From a bacterium (lineage in GTDB: Bacteria; Bacillota; Clostridia; Oscillospirales; CAG-272), in the NCBI GenBank assembly GCA_004558975.1, contig SFZB01000003.1, positions 1 to 61,629 on the forward strand: 61,629 nucleotides of DNA, read 5' to 3'. A model generated the notes under the pieces. The model worked only from the letters and a program-made list of their open reading frames with translations. It had not been told where the DNA came from and searched no databases. The translations under genes were made by a program, and so were the position numbers. Of the stretch, positions 8,468-16,647 are shown one piece after another (position 1 is the first letter of the stretch; each line of letters opens with the position of its first letter).

Positions 8468-9493
8468 ATGAAACGGGATTTTATTGATACCAATGATTTT
8501 ACCAAAGAAGAAATTCTCGATATTGCGGAGTTGTCGCTCGCTATTAAGCGGTCGATCCGCGCGGGGTATTACCCGCAGTTTATGAAAGACATGACGCTGG
8601 CGATGATCTTCCAGCAGTCGTCGACGCGTACCCGCGTCTCCTTCGAGACCGCCATGAGCCAGATGGGCGGGCACGCCCAGTATCTCGGCCCCGGCATGAT
8701 CCAGCTCGGCGGGCATGAGACGATCGGGGACACGGGCAGAGTTCTTTCTTACCTTGTGGATATTGTCATGGCGCGCGTCATTGAGCACAAGACCGTCGTC
8801 GAACTCGCCGAGGCGTGCTCGGTGCCGGTGCTGAACGGAATGTCGGACTACAACCATCCGACGCAGGAGATCGGCGACCTCTGCACCATTCTCGAGAATC
8901 TGCCGCGCGGCAAGCGCCTCGAGGACTGTAAGGTGGTGTTCGTCGGCGACGGTACGCAGGTCTGCGCGTCGCTCGGATTCCTCACGACCAAGCTCGGCAT
9001 GCACTTCGTCCATTACGGTCCCCGCGGGCATCAGCTCGGCGAGGAGCACAAGCGCATTATGGAGGAGAACTGCCGCGTCTCGGGCGGTACCTTTGAGGTC
9101 ACGGACAAGCGGGACAGCGTGCGCGGCGCCGACTTCATCTACACCGACGTGTGGTACGGGCTGTACGAGAACGAGATGCCGAAAGAAGAGCGCGTGCGCG
9201 TGTTCCACGACTATCAGGTCAACCGCGAACTGATGGAACTCGGAAATATCGGGTGCAAGTTCATGCACTGTCTGCCCGCGACCCGTGGGGAGGACGTCAC
9301 CGACGAGGTGCTGGACTCCGATGCGTCGCTCTGTTGGGAGGAGGCGGGCAACCGCCTGACCGCGATGCGCGGGCTCCTCGTCTACCTGACGCACGACCGC
9401 AAGAAACCGAGCGGTGTCGTCCTCGCCGCCGCCAAGGAAGAGCTCGACGCCTTCATGGAAGCGCGCATCGACAAGAAGAAAAAATCCGAATAA
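8468..9493 (+). CDS. ptcA: Putrescine carbamoyltransferase
   Basis: It phosphorolyses N-carbamoylputrescine to putrescine and carbamoyl phosphate. The 341-residue protein is a carbamoyltransferase: carbamoyl phosphate site STRTRVSFE, HPTQ motif, and HCLPATRGE. Features typical of putrescine rather than ornithine enzymes are FQQSSTRTRV, GPGMIQLGGHETI and the long C-terminal helix ending in lysines. The neighbours (antiporter, agmatine deiminase, carbamate kinase) confirm the agmatine deiminase pathway. Ornithine carbamoyltransferase is the only serious alternative. A good AGCGTGGAG-type ribosome binding site precedes the ATG. Confidence 0.92.
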   Translation: MKRDFIDTNDFTKEEILDIAELSLAIKRSIRAGYYPQFMKDMTLAMIFQQSSTRTRVSFETAMSQMGGHAQYLGPGMIQLGGHETIGDTGRVLSYLVDIVMARVIEHKTVVELAEACSVPVLNGMSDYNHPTQEIGDLCTILENLPRGKRLEDCKVVFVGDGTQVCASLGFLTTKLGMHFVHYGPRGHQLGEEHKRIMEENCRVSGGTFEVTDKRDSVRGADFIYTDVWYGLYENEMPKEERVRVFHDYQVNRELMELGNIGCKFMHCLPATRGEDVTDEVLDSDASLCWEEAGNRLTAMRGLLVYLTHDRKKPSGVVLAAAKEELDAFMEARIDKKKKSE

Positions 9494-9500
9494 CAAACGG

Positions 9501-9527
9501 GGTGGTGCCGGGGAAACCGGCACCGCC
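9501..9527 (+). other. Intercistronic hairpin between ptcA and the antiporter gene
   Basis: An 11-bp stem with one G-U pair (9501-9511 with 9517-9527) closes a 5-base loop and ends just before the GGAGG of the next gene. It lacks a T tract. It may stabilise the upstream mRNA or tune expression between the genes; this is inference. Confidence 0.6.
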
Positions 9528-9542
9528 CGGAGGAAATAGACG

Positions 9543-10937
9543 ATGGAAAACAAAACAAAAAAGTTTCATCTCGCGTCGGTGATTCTGTCGGTCATCTGCG
9601 TGGTCTTTGTAGTGGAGGCGGCGGCACCCGTCGCGTCCATCGGGAACAGCCAGTATTTCTGGTGGATTTTTATGATGCTCCTGTTCCTTTTGCCGTACGG
9701 CATGATCGCGGCGGAGCTCGGTACGACCTACGTCGGGGACGGCGGGCTTTACGACTGGGTGAATACCGCCTATCCCACGACCAAGTGGGGCGCGCGCGTC
9801 GCATGGTACTATTGGATCAACTTCCCGCTCTGGATGGCGTCGCTCGCCGTCATCTGTCCGCGCCTGCTCGGCACGATGTTCGGGTGGAACCCGTCGCCTT
9901 TTGTCTCGCTCACGATTGAACTCGCGTTCATCTGGATCGTGACGATCGTCGCGTTCTTCCCGGTCTGCGACAGTATCTGGATCCTGAACCTCAGCGCCGC
10001 CGTCAAGGTCGTGCTCGCGTTCGCCGTCGGCGGGCTCGGCGTGTGGTACGTCACCCGCCACGGCTTTGCGAACGCCGGGGGCTTTGTGACCTATCTGCCG
10101 TCCTTCCGTCCCGCGAGTCTTTCCTATATCTCGGTCATTATCTTTAACTTCCTCGGCTTCGAGGTGGTCTGCACCTACGCCGACAACATGACGAAACCGA
10201 AACGGCAGATCCCGCAGGCAATCGTCGCCGGCGGTATCGCCATTGCGGTCATCTATCTCTTCTCCGCGTTCGGCATCGGTGCCGCCGTACCGACCGACAG
10301 GATTAACACGGATACGGGGCTCATCGACGCGGTGTCGCTCATCACGGGGCGTACCGGCGGGTTCCTCGTCGGTCTGGTGGCGTTCCTCTTCCTCATCACG
10401 CTGTTCGGGAACATGATCTCCTGGTCGATGGGCGTCAATTCGATCGCCGCCTACGCCGCCGACCGCGGCGATATGCCGCGCGCGTTCTCGCTCCGCTGGG
10501 AGAAGAACGGGATGCCGATCGGTGCCGCGCTGACCTCCGGCATCGTGGCGAGCGTCGTGTGTCTCGCCGGGGTGCTGATGGAGGTACTCGCGCCCGAGTC
10601 CTCTCTCTTCTGGAGCTTCTTCGCCCTCAATCTCGTGATGCTCCTGCTCTCGTATATCCCCGTTTTCCCGGCGTTCCTGCGCCTGCGGAAGACCGACCCC
10701 GAGCGTGAGCGCCCGTTCCGCGTCCCCGGCGGGCAAAAGACCGCCGCATGGATTGCGTATGTGCCGATGGTGCTGACCATTCTCTCGGTGTTTTTTACCG
10801 CGATCCCGCTCTCCTTTGATCGGGAGACGCTCGCGTCGTTCCTCCCCATTACGATCGGCTCGATATTGGCTGTCGTGATCGGTGAAATTCTCATCCGGCT
10901 CCGCGCCGGTCGTGCGTCTGCCAAAGAGACAGACTGA
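9543..10937 (+). CDS. aguD: Agmatine/putrescine antiporter, APC family
   Basis: The 464-residue protein has about 12 hydrophobic segments and belongs to the amino acid-polyamine-organocation superfamily. The first helix (VVEAAAPVASIGNSQYFWWI) is typical for this glutamate/GABA- and agmatine-antiporter branch. Its place between putrescine carbamoyltransferase and agmatine deiminase indicates that it exchanges external agmatine for internal putrescine. A GGAGG precedes the ATG. It ends 11 bases before the agmatine deiminase start, in the same operon. Confidence 0.88.
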   Translation: MENKTKKFHLASVILSVICVVFVVEAAAPVASIGNSQYFWWIFMMLLFLLPYGMIAAELGTTYVGDGGLYDWVNTAYPTTKWGARVAWYYWINFPLWMASLAVICPRLLGTMFGWNPSPFVSLTIELAFIWIVTIVAFFPVCDSIWILNLSAAVKVVLAFAVGGLGVWYVTRHGFANAGGFVTYLPSFRPASLSYISVIIFNFLGFEVVCTYADNMTKPKRQIPQAIVAGGIAIAVIYLFSAFGIGAAVPTDRINTDTGLIDAVSLITGRTGGFLVGLVAFLFLITLFGNMISWSMGVNSIAAYAADRGDMPRAFSLRWEKNGMPIGAALTSGIVASVVCLAGVLMEVLAPESSLFWSFFALNLVMLLLSYIPVFPAFLRLRKTDPERERPFRVPGGQKTAAWIAYVPMVLTILSVFFTAIPLSFDRETLASFLPITIGSILAVVIGEILIRLRAGRASAKETD

Positions 10938-10948
10938 AAGGAATCATG

Positions 10949-12058
10949 ATGGCAAAACGAATCATCGGCTCAACGCCGAAACAGGACGGCTACCGTATGC
11001 CGGCGGAATACGAAAAACAGGCGGGTGTCTGGATGCTCTGGCCCGAGCGCCCGGACAACTGGCGGCAGGGCGCCAAGCCCGCGCAGGAAGCGTTCGCCAA
11101 CGTCGCGCGCGCCATTCTGCCGTTTGAGCGCGTGACGGTGGGCGTCTCACCCGCCCAGTATCAGAACGCCCGCGCCAAGCTCCCGCCCGAGGTGCGCGTC
11201 GTGGAATTGCAGAGCGACGATGCGTGGGTGCGTGACTGCGGTCCGACGTTCCTCATCAATGACCACGGCGGTCTCCGCGCCGTGGACTGGACGTTCAACG
11301 CATGGGGTGGTCTTTACGACGGGTTGTATTTCCCCTGGGCGTATGACGACCAGATCGCGCAGAAGATCTGCGAGATCGAAGGGGTGGACTCCTATCGCAC
11401 CGAGGGCTTTGTCCTCGAGGGCGGCTCCATCCATGTGGACGGGGAGGGGACTGTCATGACGACGGAGATGTGCCTGCTCTCGCCCGGGCGCAATCCCGAT
11501 ATGAATCAAGAAGAGATCGAAAAAATGCTCCTCGATTACCTCGGGTGCGAAAAGGTCATCTGGCTGAAAGACGGCATCGACCCCGACGAGACAAACGGGC
11601 ATATCGACGACGTGGCTTGCTTTGTGCGCCCCGGGGAGGTCGCCTGCATTTGGACGGAGGACAAAGAGAATCCGTTCTATGAGGCGGCACAGGCGGCATA
11701 CCGTACGCTCTCGGAGGCGACGGACGCCAAGGGGCGGCGCCTGAAGGTGCACAAGCTGTGTCTGACCAAAAAGCCGTGCCTGCTTGAGGGCGCGGAAACC
11801 ATCGACTACGCCGAGGGGAGCATCCCGCGCAAGAATGGGGAAGTCAGCATCGCCTCCTATATGAACTTCCTCATCGTCAATGGGGCGGTCATTCTGCCGC
11901 AGTACGGCGACGAGAACGACGCGCTCGCCCGCGAGCAGGTGCAGGCGATGTTCCCCGATCGGAAGGTGGTCGGTGTCATGACGCGTGAAGTCGCATTCGG
12001 CGGCGGGAATATCCACTGTATCACCCAGCAGGTGCCCGACCCCGAGGGAGGACGCTGA
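10949..12058 (+). CDS. aguA: Agmatine deiminase
   Basis: It hydrolyses agmatine to N-carbamoylputrescine and ammonia. The protein belongs to the guanidine-modifying PPAD-like fold. Visible motifs are MPAEYEKQAGVWMLWPERPDNW at the start, DDAWVRDCGPTF, ETNGHIDDVACF (active-site His and Asp), and the nucleophile in GGGNIHCITQQ. Two ATG codons occur at 10946 and 10949. The second has better spacing from AAGGA, and it puts the catalytic cysteine at position 357, as in the Enterococcus enzyme. It is one base from the carbamate kinase start. Confidence 0.95.
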   Translation: MAKRIIGSTPKQDGYRMPAEYEKQAGVWMLWPERPDNWRQGAKPAQEAFANVARAILPFERVTVGVSPAQYQNARAKLPPEVRVVELQSDDAWVRDCGPTFLINDHGGLRAVDWTFNAWGGLYDGLYFPWAYDDQIAQKICEIEGVDSYRTEGFVLEGGSIHVDGEGTVMTTEMCLLSPGRNPDMNQEEIEKMLLDYLGCEKVIWLKDGIDPDETNGHIDDVACFVRPGEVACIWTEDKENPFYEAAQAAYRTLSEATDAKGRRLKVHKLCLTKKPCLLEGAETIDYAEGSIPRKNGEVSIASYMNFLIVNGAVILPQYGDENDALAREQVQAMFPDRKVVGVMTREVAFGGGNIHCITQQVPDPEGGR

Positions 12059-12059
12059 G

Positions 12060-13001
12060 ATGGCACGGATCGTAGTGGCGCTCGGGGGGAACGCCCTCGG
12101 GAACAACCCACAGGAACAGGCAGAGCGTGTCCGCGTTGCCGCGGCGTCGCTCGTGCGCCTGATCGAAGAGGGAAACGAGATCGTCGTCAGCCACGGGAAC
12201 GGCCCGCAGGTCGGCATGATCCGGCTCGCCTTTGACCGCGCGAGCGCGGACGGCAAGGGCGGCGTCGCCAAAATGCCGCTCGAGATCTGCACGGCGATGA
12301 GCCAGGGCTATATCGGGTATCAACTTGAAGCGGGTCTGAAACAGGCGCTCGCCGAGCGGCGACTGCCGTGGCAGGTGGCGACGGTGCTGACGCAGGTGAC
12401 GGTCTCCCCGGACGACCCCGCCTTCGGGAACCCGACGAAACCGATCGGGGCATTCTATGACGAGGAGACCGCCCGTCGCATGATGGAAGAGACGCCGGGG
12501 CTCCTCATGCGCGAGGACGCGGGACGCGGCTGGCGGCAGGTGGTGCCGTCGCCGAAGCCGCAGGAGATCATCGAGGATCAGGCGATCCGCGCCCTGCTCG
12601 AAAAGGAGTTTGTCGTCATCGCCTGCGGCGGTGGGGGCATTCCCGTCGTGCGCGGTCGGGGCGGGAGCCTCACGGGCGTGGAGGCGGTCATCGACAAGGA
12701 TTTCGCATCCGCGAAACTCGCCGAGGTGGTCGGGGCGGAGTGCCTTCTGATCCTCACGGCGGTGGAACACGTCTGCATCGGCTACGGCAGATCCGACGAG
12801 AGGGAACTCTCGCACATGACGGTCGCGGAGGCGACGGCGCACATCGCGGCGGGGGAATTTGCCCCCGGTTCCATGCTCCCGAAAGTGGAGGCGGCAGTCG
12901 CTTTTGCACGCGGGGGCGCGGGGCGCCGCGCCGTGATTGCCTCACTCGACCATGCCCTCGACGCCGTGCGCGGCAAGAGCGGTACGACGGTCACGCTCTG
13001 A
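12060..13001 (+). CDS. arcC: Carbamate kinase
   Basis: It transfers the phosphate of carbamoyl phosphate to ADP, giving the single ATP of agmatine catabolism. The 313-residue protein opens with MARIVVALGGNAL, followed by VSHGNGPQVG, CGGGGIPVV and VIDKDFASAKLA, all standard for the amino acid kinase fold of carbamate kinases. The ATG at 12060 follows GGGAGG. The preceding stop codon is one base away, so translation is probably coupled. In this setting the name aguC would also be appropriate. Confidence 0.95.
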   Translation: MARIVVALGGNALGNNPQEQAERVRVAAASLVRLIEEGNEIVVSHGNGPQVGMIRLAFDRASADGKGGVAKMPLEICTAMSQGYIGYQLEAGLKQALAERRLPWQVATVLTQVTVSPDDPAFGNPTKPIGAFYDEETARRMMEETPGLLMREDAGRGWRQVVPSPKPQEIIEDQAIRALLEKEFVVIACGGGGIPVVRGRGGSLTGVEAVIDKDFASAKLAEVVGAECLLILTAVEHVCIGYGRSDERELSHMTVAEATAHIAAGEFAPGSMLPKVEAAVAFARGGAGRRAVIASLDHALDAVRGKSGTTVTL

Positions 13002-13030
13002 CGGGGAAAGCCGATAAAACTGTAACAAAA

Positions 13031-13065
13031 ACGGGGAGAAGCCGAAAACAATGGCTTCTCCCCGT
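13031..13065 (+). terminator. Hairpin ending the agmatine operon
   Basis: A perfect 13-bp stem (acggggagaagcc at 13031-13043, ggcttctccccgt at 13053-13065) has a 9-base loop. It is preceded by A residues but followed by only a poor T tract, so termination strength is uncertain. Confidence 0.6.
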
Positions 13066-13150
13066 CGTATGATGCCTCGGGTCAAGTGCGGCGCCGTATC
13101 GAATAGCCGCCGGGAAGTAACAAAAAGTACGTTTTATAGGGCTGTTTTTC

Positions 13151-13159
13151 TGCTATGCT
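13151..13159 (+). promoter_or_regulatory. Possible extended -10 promoter of the leucine-rich-repeat gene
   Basis: TGC followed by TATGCT (13154-13159) gives an extended -10 element about 22 bases ahead of the start codon. The upstream -35 region is a poor match. Confidence 0.45.
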
Positions 13160-13181
13160 GAGAGCGTAGGAGGAAAGAGAG

Positions 13182-14207
13182 ATGCAAACGGTCAAAAGCA
13201 GTTTTGACGTCACGCCCGAGGGGCGGCTGGTATCGTATCGCGGCTATGAGAGCAACGTCATCGTGCCGACCGGCGTGACGGAGATCGGGGAGCGGGCGTT
13301 CTGGGGGGCGCGCCTGATGACGCGCCTGACGCTGCCCGCGTCGCTCCGCGTGATCGGGGCGTGGGGGTTTGCGGGCTGTACGTCGCTCCGCGAGGTCGCA
13401 TCTTTCGGCGGGGTCACGGACATCGGGGCGCACGCGTTCTTTTCCTGCACGGCTCTTGCGGAGGTGTGGCTCCCGCCGACCGTCCGCCGTATTGGTGCGG
13501 CGGCGTTCGACGGCTGTGCGACGCTCGGGTTCCTCTCGCTCCCCGAGGCACTCACGGACATCGGAGATATGACATTTCGCGGGTGCCGCAGCCTCCGGCG
13601 GGTGTCGGTGTCGCCAAAGAACCGTATGTTTTACGAGCGGGAGGGTGTGCTGTTCGACCGCTGCGGGCAGCTTGTGCGATACCCGCCGGGGCGGGACGCG
13701 TTCGCCTACACCGTACCGCCGGGGGTTCACTCTCTTGCCGACGGCGCCTTTTCCGAGGCAACCATGCTACGCGAGGTCGGACTCCCGGGGAGCCTCACAC
13801 GGATTGGGCAGGGGGCTTTCTATCGGGCGAAACATCTGCGCTCACTCGACCTGCCGCCCCGCGTGACGGAGATCGGCGCGGAGGCGTTCGGCGCCTGCGA
13901 GGCGCTCGCGCGCGTAGGCTTGCCCTGTGGGCTGACAACGGTGCCGCCGCTCGCCTTTTTCGGCTGTGCGGGGCTCACCGACGTCGCGCTCCCGCCCGGG
14001 GTGACGAAAATCGGGGAGGGAGCATTTCTCGGCTGTCGATCGCTCCGCTCGGTCACGGCGGTTCGTCTCCGCGTCGTCGGAGAGAATGCGTTCTCCGATT
14101 GCGTCTCGCTCCGCTCGGTCTCGGCAACGGCGCTCCCGCGGGTCGGGACAAACGGGAATGAGGCGTTTTTCACCGCCGCCGCACAAAAAAATCCGCGCGG
14201 GGGTTGA
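13182..14207 (+). CDS. BspA-type leucine-rich repeat (LRR_5) protein
   Basis: The 341-residue protein is built from about 11 repeats of about 23 residues, with the pattern LP..VT.IG..AF.GC..L. Such repeats form a solenoid used for protein binding and are common in gut anaerobes and protists. Most bacterial BspA proteins are secreted; here the N terminus (MQTVKSSFDVTPEGR) has no signal peptide, no membrane anchor and no cell-wall motif, so it is probably cytoplasmic. An AGGAGG lies 8 bases before the ATG. Its stop codon overlaps the -35 box of the trp leader. Confidence 0.85.
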   Translation: MQTVKSSFDVTPEGRLVSYRGYESNVIVPTGVTEIGERAFWGARLMTRLTLPASLRVIGAWGFAGCTSLREVASFGGVTDIGAHAFFSCTALAEVWLPPTVRRIGAAAFDGCATLGFLSLPEALTDIGDMTFRGCRSLRRVSVSPKNRMFYEREGVLFDRCGQLVRYPPGRDAFAYTVPPGVHSLADGAFSEATMLREVGLPGSLTRIGQGAFYRAKHLRSLDLPPRVTEIGAEAFGACEALARVGLPCGLTTVPPLAFFGCAGLTDVALPPGVTKIGEGAFLGCRSLRSVTAVRLRVVGENAFSDCVSLRSVSATALPRVGTNGNEAFFTAAAQKNPRGG

Positions 14208-14232
14208 CAAATGCGCCCCGGGTGCGTATAAT
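14204..14232 (+). promoter_or_regulatory. Promoter of the T-box/trpB2 unit
   Basis: TTGACA (14204-14209) and TATAAT (14227-14232) are separated by 17 bp, a full consensus match. The -35 box contains the stop codon of the upstream gene. Confidence 0.88.
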
Positions 14233-14238
14233 AAGAAC

Positions 14239-14515
14239 AATCATAAACCGATGAGAAAGAGGAGTAGCGATACATTCCTTTTGCCAAGAGAGCCGCGGAT
14301 GGTGGAATCGCGGTCAAGAGCGTATCGTGAATGGACTTTTGAGGGCGATGCCGAGCGCGTCATGCGGGTAGGCACCGACGGGCTTGCCTCCGTTACCGGG
14401 CAGGACGTATGTTGGTACGTCGTGAGTGGCCGTCCCCCGAGACGGCAAGTTGGGTGGCACCGCAGAGTTTTATCTGCCCCGACAGCGTTTTTCGCTGTCG
14501 GGGTTTTATATTTTT
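14239..14515 (+). promoter_or_regulatory. Tryptophan-specific T-box leader
   Basis: T-box leaders read tRNA charging. The Stem I features are visible, including the distal-loop signature GGATGGTGGAATC near 14297. The specifier loop reads GAAUGGA, putting the Trp codon UGG at 14332-14334. The T-box antiterminator sequence TTGGGTGGCACCGCAG lies at 14450-14465. Its bulge UGGC pairs with a GCCA tRNA end, which fits tRNA-Trp with discriminator G. A terminator (14477-14515) and then trpB2 follow, so uncharged tRNA-Trp should switch the gene on. Confidence 0.93.
14477..14515 (+). terminator. Conditional terminator of the T-box
   Basis: A perfect 11-bp stem (ccccgacagcg against cgctgtcgggg) with a five-T loop is followed by a T-rich tail. 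It is the off-state structure of the T-box leader. Confidence 0.9.
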
Positions 14516-14551
14516 CAAAGCGTGCGATCGCACGGGAAAGGAAGACATACC

Positions 14552-15922
14552 ATGAGCGAAATCCCTTACAAAATCTATCTGGAAGAATCGGAGATGCCGC
14601 GCGCATGGTACAACGTGCGCTCCGCAATGAAAGTGAAGCCGGCGCCGCTCCTGAACCCGGCGACCCTCCGCCCGATGACGGCGGACGACCTGCGCCCCGT
14701 CTTTTGCGACGAACTCATCGCGCAGGAACTCGATGACACGACGGAGTATTTCCCGATTCCGGAGGAAATCCGCAATTTCTATAAGATGTACCGTCCCTCG
14801 CCGCTCGTGCGCGCCTATTGCCTCGAAAAGGAACTCGGCACCCCTGCGAAGATTTACTATAAATTCGAGGGGAACAACACCTCCGGCAGTCATAAGTTAA
14901 ATTCCGCCATCGCGCAGGCATACTACGCGAAGAAGCAGGGGCTCCGCGGCGTGACGACCGAGACGGGCGCGGGTCAGTGGGGGACGGCGCTCTCCATGGC
15001 GTGCGCGTATCTGGGGCTGGACTGCAAGGTTTTTATGGTCAAGGTGAGTTATGAACAGAAGCCTTTCCGCCGCGAGGTCATGCGCACCTACGGCGCAGAC
15101 GTTACGCCCTCACCCTCCATGACCACCGCCGTCGGACGCAAAATCCTCGAGGAATTTCCCGGCACGGGCGGCTCTCTCGGCTGTGCCATTTCGGAGGCGG
15201 TCGAGGCGGCGACGACCCATGAGGGCTACCGCTATGTGCTCGGCAGTGTGCTGAATCAGGTGCTCCTGCATCAGAGCATCATCGGGCTGGAGTGCAAGAC
15301 CGCCCTCGACAAGTACGGTGTAAAGCCGGATATCATCATCGGCTGTGCGGGCGGCGGCTCTAACCTCGGCGGGCTGATTTCACCGTTTGTCGGTGAGCAG
15401 TTGCGCGGTGAGGCGAACTACCGTTTCATCGCCGTCGAGCCGGCGTCCTGCCCGAGCCTGACACGCGGCAAATTTGCTTATGACTATTGCGACACGGGCA
15501 TGGTCTGCCCGCTCGCCAAGATGTACACGCTCGGGAGCGGCTTTATGCCGGCGCCGAATCATGCCGGGGGGCTCCGCTATCACGGCATGAATACCGTCCT
15601 CTCGCAGTTGCACGCCGATGGGCTTCTCGAGGCGCGGTCGGTCGAGCAGACCAAGGTATTCGAGGCGGCGGAGCGGTTCGCCCGCTGCGAGGGGATCCTC
15701 CCGGCGCCCGAGAGCAGTCATGCCATCCGCGCCGCCATCGACGAGGCGCTCCTCTGCCGTGAGACGGGCGAGGAGAAGACCATTCTCTTCGGGCTGACCG
15801 GTACGGGCTACTTCGACATGACCGCCTACGGGCAGTACAATGACGGAAAGATGACCGATGATATCCCGACGGACGAGGATCTTGCCCGCGGGTTTGCCTC
15901 CATGCCCCGGATCGACATCTGA
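14552..15922 (+). CDS. trpB2: Tryptophan synthase beta subunit-like protein, TrpB2 type
   Basis: This PLP enzyme converts indole and serine to tryptophan. The 456-residue protein is the longer TrpB2 form: N-terminal extension (YLEESEMPRAWYNV), PLP lysine region GNNTSGSHKLNSA, TTETGAGQWGTALS, and phosphate-binding GCAGGGSNLGG. TrpB2 proteins do not pair with TrpA in the usual way and are often indole salvage enzymes. No trpA or other trp gene is present. Control by a Trp T-box makes a role in tryptophan supply very likely. GGAAAGGA precedes the ATG. Confidence 0.95.
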   Translation: MSEIPYKIYLEESEMPRAWYNVRSAMKVKPAPLLNPATLRPMTADDLRPVFCDELIAQELDDTTEYFPIPEEIRNFYKMYRPSPLVRAYCLEKELGTPAKIYYKFEGNNTSGSHKLNSAIAQAYYAKKQGLRGVTTETGAGQWGTALSMACAYLGLDCKVFMVKVSYEQKPFRREVMRTYGADVTPSPSMTTAVGRKILEEFPGTGGSLGCAISEAVEAATTHEGYRYVLGSVLNQVLLHQSIIGLECKTALDKYGVKPDIIIGCAGGGSNLGGLISPFVGEQLRGEANYRFIAVEPASCPSLTRGKFAYDYCDTGMVCPLAKMYTLGSGFMPAPNHAGGLRYHGMNTVLSQLHADGLLEARSVEQTKVFEAAERFARCEGILPAPESSHAIRAAIDEALLCRETGEEKTILFGLTGTGYFDMTAYGQYNDGKMTDDIPTDEDLARGFASMPRIDI

Positions 15923-15974
15923 GCTCGTTTCGGCGCGTCGGAGACAGCCGTCAAAGGAGATAAAAAGCAAAATG

Positions 15975-16008
15975 CAGTGCGGAGCCGCGATTTTTCGGCT
16001 CCGCACTG
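15975..16008. terminator. Bidirectional terminator between trpB2 and the 143-residue gene
   Basis: A perfect 13-bp stem (cagtgcggagccg at 15975-15987, cggctccgcactg at 15996-16008) has an 8-base loop. It lies between convergent genes and shares its GCGGAGCCG core with two other convergent junctions. Confidence 0.82.
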
Positions 16009-16053
16009 TTATTCAGACGATCCGTCCGAGGTGTAAAATATGCGGACACGCCT

Positions 16054-16485
16054 TTAGAGATAGGGGCGCAGTTCCTTTTCCATGGTATCCTCGAGCGAGA
16101 TAAGGCGGCGCGCCACGTTCCGCGCACCCTCGTCGGCGTTCGGGTATTGGTTCAGATAACGGGAGAGCGACTTGACGCCCATGTGACACCCGTCGGTGAG
16201 CAGGGAGGCGATGGTTTCATCCGTGCAGTCAAAGCCCAGTTTCATGCCGGTCTTGACGTGCGCCATGCCCTTCGTCATCGGGTTCGGATCCTTGCCCTCG
16301 TCACCGTAGGTATCGAGCTGATCGCGGATTTCGCGCTGCATTTTGGCGTGGGAATTCTTCTGGTCTTCGATGTGGCGGCGGAAATCCTCGTGCGTGATTT
16401 TATCGTACACGTCCTCGATGGCGGATATGCCCATTTTGATGCCCGCGTCGCATTCGCGGAGCAGTTTGATCGTATCTTCTCGCAT
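16054..16485 (-). CDS. Small all-helical protein, ferritin-like/four-helix bundle
   Basis: I cannot name a function. The 143-residue protein looks wholly alpha-helical, with charged amphipathic segments (TIKLLRECDAGIKMGISAIEDVY; FRRHIEDQKNSHAKMQREIRDQL). Similar layouts occur in DUF2383-type four-helix-bundle proteins. There is no signal peptide. The ATG at 16485 follows AAAGGAG. It is transcribed after the trkA-trkH operon, but a strong terminator stands between, so it probably has its own promoter. Confidence 0.75.
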   Translation of the reverse strand: MREDTIKLLRECDAGIKMGISAIEDVYDKITHEDFRRHIEDQKNSHAKMQREIRDQLDTYGDEGKDPNPMTKGMAHVKTGMKLGFDCTDETIASLLTDGCHMGVKSLSRYLNQYPNADEGARNVARRLISLEDTMEKELRPYL

Positions 16486-16573
16486 GTGTGTCTCCTTTTC
16501 GGCGATTCATTGGTTCGCGTCTTTAGTGTGCCCCGCAGAGAACGCTTCAAACAAAACAGCCGACAAAAAGAAA

Positions 16574-16606
16574 CGAAGAGGCGCCGCAAAATACGGCGCC
16601 TCTTCG
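16574..16606 (-). terminator. Terminator of the trkA-trkH operon
   Basis: A perfect 13-bp stem (cgaagaggcgccg against cggcgcctcttcg) with a 7-base loop. On the minus strand it is followed by tttctttttg, a clear T-rich tail. Confidence 0.88.
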
Positions 16607-16647
16607 TGAAAAGAAAGATATAAAACAGAAAAAAGAACGGATTCGGT

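Noticed and set aside
8468..9493. Anabolic ornithine carbamoyltransferase
   Set aside because: GPGMIQLGGHETI, the lysine-rich C-terminal helix and the agmatine deiminase neighbours indicate the putrescine enzyme.
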